NCBI GenBank assembly: GCA_021790995.1
Contig: JAJYFA010000026.1
Location: 1 to 32,371, forward strand
DNA length: 32,371 nucleotides
Origin: Acidobacteriota bacterium
GTDB taxonomy: Bacteria; Acidobacteriota; Terriglobia; Terriglobales; Acidobacteriaceae
Direction of reading: 5' to 3'
Shown: piece after piece, positions 26,501-32,371 of the stretch
Layout of the letters: each line of letters begins with the position of its first letter
Position numbering within the stretch: position 1 is the stretch's first letter
Position numbers and translations under genes: made by a program
Notes under the pieces: model-generated
Databases searched by the model: none
Told to the model about the DNA's origin: nothing
The model's input: only the letters and a program-made list of their open reading frames with translations

Positions 26501-26581
26501 GCGTGCCCGGCCTTGCGCTGCGACGAGCAGGCCGGCCGCAAAGAGAACCTGCAGTAGAGATCTTTTCCGCCTTGAATTCAT
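23501..26581 (-). CDS. GH106-type glycoside hydrolase (alpha-L-rhamnosidase-like), secreted
   Basis: The 1026-aa product has an N-terminal signal peptide (RRKRSLLQVLFAAGLLVAAQ, cleavage near 28). The segment CYWWWLNGNTTEDTITADLE (48-67) and GYGGAILVDADG are typical of GH106 enzymes, which release alpha-L-rhamnose from plant glycans such as rhamnogalacturonan. The central barrel region contains YLVTDSWEAGGTNWTDGFRE and AAEGPTSMNPDAWSESL. A beta-sandwich/galactose-binding-like domain lies near the C-terminus (VWLQLGQVREIATVRVNGRE). It should act in the periplasm or at the cell surface. It lies 162 nt downstream of the TonB-dependent receptor on the same strand with a hairpin between. Its last residues (TIGTLVK) and stop codon overlap an IS630 fragment, so the native 3' end may have been changed. 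Confidence 0.88.
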   Translation of the reverse strand: MNSRRKRSLLQVLFAAGLLVAAQGRARSQQDALRAGFQNPPSAAELRCYWWWLNGNTTEDTITADLEAMKSHGYGGAILVDADGSGQQGNLEVRTGPAIGSPRWMALFVHALAVAQKLGLEISLNVTSRWDVGIIGGATVAPEDAMKLMTWSRVMVQGGGARRVPLAAPPRENGFYRPIAVLAYPLRHGAALPGSPESHRAPILNLGFKSASMETGFSMPASDQAMKDKPAVPGEEDAEAGEVVDLSSRLDASGDLDWNFPRGTWEVLRIGYTDTPKRLTDAAGRPLGLPLDAMSAEAFDHYWRDFVTPLLDAAKPYLGTSLRYLVTDSWEAGGTNWTDGFREEFKRRRGYDPLPYLPIAAGRILDSRETSNRFLFDLRRTVADLIAQNYYDRFADRARKCGLGTHPEAGGPHGAPIDALENFRSSSFPQTEFWVVSGTHRVTEEQRFFVKEASSAAHIYGKQFVAAEGPTSMNPDAWSESLNGDLEPAFDQALTEGLNRLFWHEFTSSPAEYGLPGQEYFAGTHLNPNVTWWNQAGPFLRALNRAQFLMQQGRSVGDLLYFYGDQVPGFVRVRSDDPAHVGRGYDYDVVDQDALLHRIEFHGAGLRTPEGIDYRALALPASRRISYAALQWIARFVRQGGAAVGAKPAGPLGLTPAGEETAYRRIADAMWAGCRGGAPSARYGKGTIYCSANARAALAAMGVAPDFSYRLHAASGGSGAAPAFEFVHRRTATAEIYFVRNTQPRELQAALSFRVSGRAPELWNAGDGAAVTAPAYTETQDGRTEIPLTFPAKGSVFVVFARPARRHLVKIEKDGTLVFPSIDQGAGVFADGDRGFVATAPGAYTAMDSEGNRKTFAVSAAQLEAPAAASWTLSFPAGWGAPSSVPVQRFESWTQSADPGIRYFSGTAVYRTTVKVPASLAASSRQVWLQLGQVREIATVRVNGREANTLWRQPFAARIDPFLRAGDNVVEVEVSNLWPNRLIGDQQPGATRKFTRTNVRAYTADSPLLPSGILQPVLLTIGTLVK

Positions 26582-26688
26582 CCTGATTTATACCTTGCGC
26601 GACGCCCACTCCGCGATTCCGCGATGCTGCTTCTGTGGGCGCACACGTCTCCGCATGGGAGATGTCTCTGAAAAAGATTGAGAATGCG

Positions 26689-26725
26689 TGGACCTCCGAT
26701 TTATCGGATGCATTTCGGAGGTCCA
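26689..26725 (-). terminator. Hairpin between the receptor and GH106 genes
   Basis: TGGACCTCCGA (26689-26699) and TCGGAGGTCCA (26715-26725) are perfect 11-bp arms with a 15-nt loop. On the minus strand a run of five T lies about 15 nt after the stem. It could be a leaky terminator that lowers GH106 expression relative to the receptor, or protect the upstream mRNA end. Confidence 0.55.
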
Positions 26726-26743
26726 CAGCGAAGGAGGCGCGGG

Positions 26744-29700
26744 TTAGAAATTCAGCCGCGCCGTAAGCTGTCCCATGCGCGGGTCGTTGACCTGCAACAA
26801 TGAGACAGAGCCGAAGGCGGAACTGCCGATCGATGTGTTCGGCGTACCGAAGTCCGTCATATTCAGCACGTTGAAGAATTCACCGCGAATCTCGAAGGTC
26901 ATTCCCTGGCGAATCGGGAAGGTTTTGAAGAGCGAGGCATCCATCAGCGGATGAAATTGCTGGCGAACGCCGATGTAAGGGCTGTTGGTTTGGGTGGTGT
27001 AGGACAGCCGCTGCTGATAGGCCGGCGTGTCCGATGAGCTGCTGCAGGCCCCGGGGCCCACCACGAGCGCGCCGCTTGTGTTTTCGTAGCAGGTGTTAAT
27101 AAAGTGGCTGTAAGTGCGGTTGGCAACGCCTGTCGGGCCGATGATGTTCACGCCGCCGGGTGCGGAGATTAGGTTGCCATTGGCCATGCGCAGAACGCCG
27201 TGCAACGACCAGCCGCCGATCGCCAACCGCTCCCAGTATGGGCTCCCGGCAAACGTGGGCAACTGATAAGTGCCGAAGAAATTGGCCAGTAAGTTGGAGT
27301 TGTTGTCCTGCACTGATTCAAGATGCGTATCGAGCGGTGAATTCTCTCCGCCGCCGTTGTTGAGGTAGGCATTGTGGAGCATCAGTTTATCCCAAGTGAA
27401 GTTACCTTGAATCGAGAGGTGGTGCGACATGGGATGGCTGAATTGGATTTGCAGGGCGTTGTAGGGTGTGCTGCCGGTCGAGGTGTTCTGCTCGTAGACC
27501 GTACCGAACTCTGGAAATGGCACCAACAACAGATACTGCTGGATCGTGCTGGCGTTCAAGCTGGCGTTGTTGGCGTATGTGCTGGCGAACTGCCCCGCCA
27601 TAGGATTGGCAACCTTGGCGTTGAGGTAATTCACCTCGGCCGCGCCCTGGTTAAAATAGCTGGCCGGCAATGTGTTGATGTTGTAACCGCTCACTTCAAG
27701 CCGTGTAGGCCGTGAGCCGATATAGCCAACCTGCAGTGCAATGTTGAAGGGAAGCTGTTGCTGGATGTTCAGCGTGTATTCGGCGGCGCGCGGTTGCACG
27801 TGCCGCTGGTCATTGAAGTTGACTCCCTGACCAATTCCTGTCTCCAGACCAAGAGTGTTTCCGGTAGGCAAGGCAACGCCGGTCGGAAACGGGTTTGTCA
27901 ACGAGTTGATCGGCGCTGAAGTGGTCCAGTTGTTGTAGCTGGTCGACTGGCTGAAGCCTGTGGAATACGGATTCTCGATGGTATTGAAGAAGATGATGCC
28001 ATATCCCGCGCGAATCACAGTGTTCTGCCGAATTGCGTAGACCGCGCCAAGACGAGGCTGGAAGTTATGCGTGTCGCGCGGGTACGGGAAGCGATTTGAC
28101 GGGCTTACGAACTCGAGGCCGCCTCGCAGAGCCAGCCCGGTGACCGAACTCTGCAGCGGATTGACGCAGGAGACGCAGAAACCGGAGATCATCCTGTTGT
28201 AGCGCTCGGTCAGTGGCGACTCGTAATCGTAACGCACACCCAGATTCAGAGTGAGCCTGTTGTTTACACGCCAGTCGTCTTGCATGTAAGGCGCCATGTA
28301 AACCTGCTGCGTGGCATAGGCAATGGAGTCGTTGTAATTGGCCGTGGAAAAAGCCCCCAGCAGCATGGAAGCCACCGGATCGCCGGAGGTAACGCCGTTG
28401 GTCGGCGGAGCCGAGCCTGCTCCATAGAGAACTGAATTCGACTGCGTAAAGCGGCGGTCGAAGGCGAAGCCCGCGGTCCCGCCATTGCCGAAGCCGCTCA
28501 TCGGATTCTGTACGTTGTAGCGCATGATGTCGCCCTGGAAGCCGAAGCGGAACGAGTGACGTCCCCATTCCTTGGACAAGACCTCGTCAAGCGAGCCGAG
28601 AGAGGAATTGCTGATTTGTCCACCGGCGCCGGGGGCTAGTCCTACATAGTGGTCGCTCGAAAAGGAGATGCCGGGAAATGTGTTGTACGGCAGGCCTGTC
28701 TGGGTCATCGACAAGTTGCCGAGATTGAAATTCGAACTGCCTGGATAGATCAGGCCGAAGGGGTGAACGTCTACGCCAAATCGCGAATCCAGCACCAGAC
28801 TGGACGAGAACTGATGCACTTCATCCATGCTGCCGCCGCGGTTGTTGCGGTAGACCGAATACCCGAATCCATTCGGCCCGATTCCCTTCGGGTAGTTGTA
28901 CAGCGGATAGGTTTGCGTTAGTCCGGAGCGGAATCCAATGACGCTGAGCTTGTCGTTCTGGCCGAATTCAAAGTCGAAGCGGCCAATGAACGAGGGATAG
29001 GTGCTCGGATAGGAGTCATTTGCCGGAACGTAGTTGGACTGGGAGGCCGAACTGTATGCCGTTGAGCCTGAGACGTTCGGCGCCGGGATGTAGCCTGCAA
29101 GTGCCGCTCCGGTAGCGTTGATGGCCGACGATCCGGATATAGAAGCCCCCTGACCTGCAACCGTGCATGTGCCGCTTGCGCACGTATACGAGGCGGTGCC
29201 AAAGCTGGACGCTGCGATGTTGTTATTTATGAAGTACTCGGTGCGGTTGCCGTTCGCATCCACGGGCGAATTGGGAACGAAAAGCTGAACGCCTCCGGCC
29301 GAGGTACAAAAACCCGCAGCATTGAAACCACCTGGGCAGAGACCCGAGAAATCACCCGTCAGTTCGGCCTGCGTGGGCACGCGAAAGTCAGAAAAGTATT
29401 GCGAGGGTGGCACCGGGGAATGCGTAGCGTACCGCTCAAACGAGAACATGAAGAACGTCTTGTTGCGCCCGTTGTAGAGCTTGGGCAGAACCACCGGCCC
29501 GCCCAGGACAAGTCCGGTCTGGTTCACCTGGTTGTTGGGGCGCGGTTCGCCCGCGGCATTTCTATCGTAGTAGTTGGCGTCAAGATAGGTGTTCTGAAAA
29601 ACGTAGTAAGCGGCGCCATGCAGGTTGTTGGTGCCGTTCTTAACAACGACGTTGGTCACCACGCCATTGCCGTGACCGACCTGCGCGTCGAAGATACCGT

Positions 29701-30430
29701 CTTCGACCTTGGCTTCCTGCACCGCTTCCGGCGAAGGAACAAAGCCAGTGTAGGTGGCTCCGGAAAAGCGCTCCGGCGCATCGTCGGGAATGCCGTCCAG
29801 CGTCAGCCGGTTGTGTCCGGAGTTGCCAAACACGGTAATCTGCACCGCGACGCCGCTGTACGGGTTCGTGTACTGGCTGGCATGGCCGCCGAAATACCCT
29901 CCGGAAGCGGTGTCTACCACTCCGGGCGCCAGAGTGGCCAGCACAAAGGGATTGCGGCCGTTGTTGGGCAGGTCGGTCACTTCCTGGTTACTCAGCGTGG
30001 TGGCGACCGTCGGCGAACTGGTGTCCATCAGCGATGCTGTCTCCGCGGAGACGGTGACCGACTGGCTGACATTGCCCGGCGACAGTTTGAAGTCGAGTTG
30101 AACCACTTGTCCGGCGGTCACAACCACGTTGTCTCGTGTTTCCGTCTTGAATCCAGCGACCGTTACCGACACCGAATAGGTGCCTGGAGAGAGCGAGGGC
30201 ATGGAAAACGCTCCAGCGGCGCTGGTGGTCACTTCTGTCTTGAATTTTGTGCTGTCTTCCACAGCCGTCACTTGCGCGCCCGGCAAGATCGCGCCGGTCT
30301 GATCGGCCACAGTGCCGCTCAGCCCGCCAAGATACCGCTGTGCCCGAAGCAAACCGGCGCCTGCGACGATCCCGGCGAGGATCAGCAGCCAAAACACCGT
30401 ACGCATTCTCAAACGAATGAACGATTTCAT
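26744..30430 (-). CDS. Oar-like TonB-dependent outer-membrane receptor with carboxypeptidase-regulatory-like domain
   Basis: The 1228-aa outer-membrane protein starts with a signal sequence (RTVFWLLILAGIVAGAGLLR). A CarboxypepD-regulatory/CNA-B-like beta-sandwich follows (about 33-115: GLSGTVADQTGAILPGAQVT, then SPGTYSVSVTVAGF). The plug-like region contains LTLDGIPDDAPERF and VVVKNGTNNLHGAAYYVFQN. A long beta-barrel ends in phenylalanine (LTARLNF), as outer-membrane barrels do. This architecture is greatly expanded in Acidobacteriota and is thought to import or bind glycans or other polymers with TonB energy. The ATG at 30430 is chosen because AGGAGG/AAGG precedes it and the signal sequence starts there; a frame extension to 30595 lacks meaning. 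No SusD-like partner is present. GH106 follows on the same strand. Confidence 0.93.
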   Translation of the reverse strand: MKSFIRLRMRTVFWLLILAGIVAGAGLLRAQRYLGGLSGTVADQTGAILPGAQVTAVEDSTKFKTEVTTSAAGAFSMPSLSPGTYSVSVTVAGFKTETRDNVVVTAGQVVQLDFKLSPGNVSQSVTVSAETASLMDTSSPTVATTLSNQEVTDLPNNGRNPFVLATLAPGVVDTASGGYFGGHASQYTNPYSGVAVQITVFGNSGHNRLTLDGIPDDAPERFSGATYTGFVPSPEAVQEAKVEDGIFDAQVGHGNGVVTNVVVKNGTNNLHGAAYYVFQNTYLDANYYDRNAAGEPRPNNQVNQTGLVLGGPVVLPKLYNGRNKTFFMFSFERYATHSPVPPSQYFSDFRVPTQAELTGDFSGLCPGGFNAAGFCTSAGGVQLFVPNSPVDANGNRTEYFINNNIAASSFGTASYTCASGTCTVAGQGASISGSSAINATGAALAGYIPAPNVSGSTAYSSASQSNYVPANDSYPSTYPSFIGRFDFEFGQNDKLSVIGFRSGLTQTYPLYNYPKGIGPNGFGYSVYRNNRGGSMDEVHQFSSSLVLDSRFGVDVHPFGLIYPGSSNFNLGNLSMTQTGLPYNTFPGISFSSDHYVGLAPGAGGQISNSSLGSLDEVLSKEWGRHSFRFGFQGDIMRYNVQNPMSGFGNGGTAGFAFDRRFTQSNSVLYGAGSAPPTNGVTSGDPVASMLLGAFSTANYNDSIAYATQQVYMAPYMQDDWRVNNRLTLNLGVRYDYESPLTERYNRMISGFCVSCVNPLQSSVTGLALRGGLEFVSPSNRFPYPRDTHNFQPRLGAVYAIRQNTVIRAGYGIIFFNTIENPYSTGFSQSTSYNNWTTSAPINSLTNPFPTGVALPTGNTLGLETGIGQGVNFNDQRHVQPRAAEYTLNIQQQLPFNIALQVGYIGSRPTRLEVSGYNINTLPASYFNQGAAEVNYLNAKVANPMAGQFASTYANNASLNASTIQQYLLLVPFPEFGTVYEQNTSTGSTPYNALQIQFSHPMSHHLSIQGNFTWDKLMLHNAYLNNGGGENSPLDTHLESVQDNNSNLLANFFGTYQLPTFAGSPYWERLAIGGWSLHGVLRMANGNLISAPGGVNIIGPTGVANRTYSHFINTCYENTSGALVVGPGACSSSSDTPAYQQRLSYTTQTNSPYIGVRQQFHPLMDASLFKTFPIRQGMTFEIRGEFFNVLNMTDFGTPNTSIGSSAFGSVSLLQVNDPRMGQLTARLNF

Positions 30431-30798
30431 TGCAACCTTTTCCTCCTGAAACTGGCTCGATCGAGACTTGGCGATCGAGTCGAAGCGAACTGGCATTGCA
30501 CAATCCGCGTTGACAAGGTTTTGCTGGGAGACTCCCCATTTCGACCCTTTGGAACCTAGGTAGGGATTCTTCGTACAACAGAGAACGACCCGCAAGTTAA
30601 TTCACCGGAAGAATGTTTCCGATTTAACCGTAAGAAGTTTTACAAGGATCAATTTTTCAGAGAGTTAAGATGCCAAATGCAGCCGCGGAACCCGACGGTT
30701 AAGGGCCATGTGCCCCGGCTGTGCAATGCCATGTTTGCCTGCGGCTCCGCGTTGCCGTCAATGCTATCCCAGCGTAGACTTGAATCCGTACTAAATTC
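30431..30798. promoter_or_regulatory. Divergent control region between receptor and membrane regulator
   Basis: About 370 nt separate the two divergent starts. The part from 30590 to 30670 is clearly AT-rich and is the natural place for both promoters. I could not choose a convincing -35/-10 pair for either gene, and I saw no long palindrome. A site for the adjacent winged-helix protein would be expected here. Confidence 0.45.
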
Positions 30799-32148
30799 AT
30801 GCGCATGGGAACCGCTGCAGCAAGCCGACCCCCAGGTGAGGCAGAAGAGCTGCCCACGCTCACAGAGCGGTGGGCGCTCATCGAGCGTGTTGCCTCCAGC
30901 GAGCAATTCAGCCGCTCGGCACGGCTGCGCGATTTTCTTCTCTACGTCGGCAAACAGTCGCTCAGAGAAGGCTGCCCCGAGATCCACGAGCAGGAGATCG
31001 GCATCAAGGTCTTCGGCAGACAGGACTCCTACGACCGCAGCGCGGACAATATTGTCCGCGTCAACGCGACCGAACTGAGAAAACGCATTGAATCGTACTT
31101 CGACACGAGCGGGATCGAAGAGCCGCTGATCTTCGAGATTCCCCGCGGCGGCTACCGGCTGGTATTTCGCCGCCGGTCTGCCAAGCAGCCCGAGCCAGCT
31201 ACGGCTCCGCTACCCGCAGCCGCAGCGGAGCCGGCTCAGACCGGCGAAGCCGGGCGCGCCTCGAAATCGCGGCAACTCCTTCGCTGGGCGTGGCCCCTCG
31301 TCAGCCTGTCTCTCGCCGCCGTTTCCGTGCTGCTCTATATACAAAACCGCACCATGAGCAAGGCGCTCTACCCATGGGACGGCCAGCCGGCTTTGGCCGC
31401 CTTCTGGGGCAGTTTTCTCGACTCGCACCGCCAGACCGATCTGGTGCTGCCCGACGACTCGGCCAGCGTGATGGAGGATATTACCCACAATCCCCTCACG
31501 CTGAGCGATTACATCGGCCGCACCTTCATCGAGCAGATTCAGGCGTCGAACATGAGCGCCGATCGCAAGGAGGATGTGAACCAGGTGCTGAATCATAACC
31601 TGGTGACCTTCGGCGCGGTGCGCGCTGCCCAGGCCCTGCTGGGTGAGATCCCGGCCAACTATCCGCATTACCTTACCTTGGCGCGCTACTTTACAGCGGA
31701 CCAGATCAAGCGCGACAGCGTGGTGCTGATCGGGGGAAAAAAAGCAGTCCCCTGGGATTACCTCTTCAACGATCAACTGAACTTCGTCACCGACTACGAC
31801 TACACGCGGGGCATGCAGATTGTGCGCAACCGCAATCCGAGGCCGGGAGAACAGGCGGTCTATTCGGTCTCTGTCGCATCGACCAGCCTGCACGGCTATG
31901 CGGCCGTCGCTTATCTGCCCAACCCGAGCCACACGGGAAATATCATTCTGCTTGCCGGAACTGATTCCGATGCCACGGGCGCCGCGGCATCTTTTCTTGC
32001 CTCGGAAAGTCAGATGGAGAGCCTGCGCAACACATTTCACGCGCAACGATTCCCCTACTTCGAGCTGCTTCTGAAGATCTCGCGGCTCAGCGGAACGTTT
32101 TTCGACGCTGAGCCAATCGCTTTCAGAACCTATCCGAATCTGCATTGA
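30799..32148 (+). CDS. Membrane-anchored winged-helix regulator with unknown extracytoplasmic domain
   Basis: The 449-aa protein has three parts. Residues about 20-125 (RVASSEQFSRSARLRDFLLY, EIGIKVFGRQDSYDRSADNI, VRVNATELRKRIESYF, then EIPRGGYRLVF) look like a DNA-binding module. The last stretch resembles the wing of OmpR/CadC-type domains. An Ala/Pro-rich linker (126-155) leads to a single membrane segment, LRWAWPLVSLSLAAVSVLLY (161-180), with basic residues on its N-terminal side, so the first part should be cytoplasmic. About 270 residues outside the membrane (VLIGGKKAVPWDYLFNDQLN, NIILLAGTDSDATGAAASFL) match nothing I recognise. CadC-like one-component signalling is the likely mode. Divergence from the receptor suggests control of that locus. 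No ribosome site is evident. Confidence 0.7.
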   Translation: MRMGTAAASRPPGEAEELPTLTERWALIERVASSEQFSRSARLRDFLLYVGKQSLREGCPEIHEQEIGIKVFGRQDSYDRSADNIVRVNATELRKRIESYFDTSGIEEPLIFEIPRGGYRLVFRRRSAKQPEPATAPLPAAAAEPAQTGEAGRASKSRQLLRWAWPLVSLSLAAVSVLLYIQNRTMSKALYPWDGQPALAAFWGSFLDSHRQTDLVLPDDSASVMEDITHNPLTLSDYIGRTFIEQIQASNMSADRKEDVNQVLNHNLVTFGAVRAAQALLGEIPANYPHYLTLARYFTADQIKRDSVVLIGGKKAVPWDYLFNDQLNFVTDYDYTRGMQIVRNRNPRPGEQAVYSVSVASTSLHGYAAVAYLPNPSHTGNIILLAGTDSDATGAAASFLASESQMESLRNTFHAQRFPYFELLLKISRLSGTFFDAEPIAFRTYPNLH

Positions 32149-32371
32149 GCCCAGTGCGGGACGAGGATCCTGCGCGGCAGGGCTGCGGTTTGCGCTCATG
32201 ACCGTACAGATCCAGCGGTGTTGGGCACAAGGCTAGATTCCGTCGCGCGTTTTGTGTAAACGAACTTCAGACGGAACTTCCCCCTCTCAAATGGGGTAAG
32301 TGTTTAAAAACCGGGAAGTAACCGCATTTTATGGGTACTAATGTAGGCATGTAGTATACCATTGTTATATA
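32149..32371. other. End of window, AT-rich from about 32285
   Basis: After the regulator stop the sequence holds the inverted arms ACTTCCC (32276-32282) and GGGAAGT (32313-32319). It then becomes AT-rich, with GGTACTA (32335-32341) and TAGTATACC (32352-32360) as imperfect inverted arms. This looks like the promoter/operator of a gene outside the window. Confidence 0.3.

Overview
The window is a GC-rich bacterial chromosome segment that most resembles an acidobacterium (Acidobacteriota, class Terriglobia). The main reasons are a very large Oar-like TonB-dependent receptor with an N-terminal carboxypeptidase-regulatory-like domain and no SusD partner, a divergently encoded membrane-anchored winged-helix regulator, a GH106 glycosidase, and the style of the small RpoZ and YidC proteins. 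The assignment is inference from protein style, because no database search was possible.

Layout. (1) 44-3096: a module bounded by tRNA-Pro(CGG) and tRNA-Ala(CGC). It holds a large reverse transcriptase of the Abi/UG (defence-associated) kind and a truncated type I restriction-modification hsdM. Base use there is visibly less GC-rich than in the neighbours, which looks like a decayed genomic island. (2) 3214-11684, all on the minus strand, read from right to left: rpmH, rnpA, yidD, yidC, a left-handed beta-helix acyltransferase, comM, a small membrane protein, rpoZ and rho. This joins the classic rpmH-rnpA-yidD-yidC cluster to transcription genes. (3) 11685-12218: the rpmH-dnaA divergent spacer, unusually rich in inverted repeats, followed by dnaA on the plus strand. 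dnaN is not next to dnaA. (4) 13815-22967: housekeeping and metabolic genes in both orientations: an aldo/keto reductase, a gamma-carbonic-anhydrase-like protein, rpsU, a double zinc-ribbon protein, purD, a small membrane protein translationally coupled to miaA, lpdA and thrS. Several spacers carry a degenerate dispersed repeat built on TCAGGGATCAGG. (5) 23200-23520: a remnant of an IS630-type transposase that abuts the end of the next gene. (6) 23501-32148: a carbohydrate-acquisition locus. A GH106 alpha-L-rhamnosidase-like enzyme lies downstream of a TonB-dependent receptor, and a transmembrane winged-helix protein is encoded divergently and may control them.

How the genes work together. 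The rpmH-to-comM group serves ribosome and tRNA maturation, membrane-protein insertion and DNA uptake; rpoZ and rho serve transcription. The last locus reads as a SusD-less polysaccharide utilisation unit with its own one-component regulator. The strongest candidates for undescribed biology are the tRNA-flanked reverse transcriptase and the regulator/receptor/GH106 unit.
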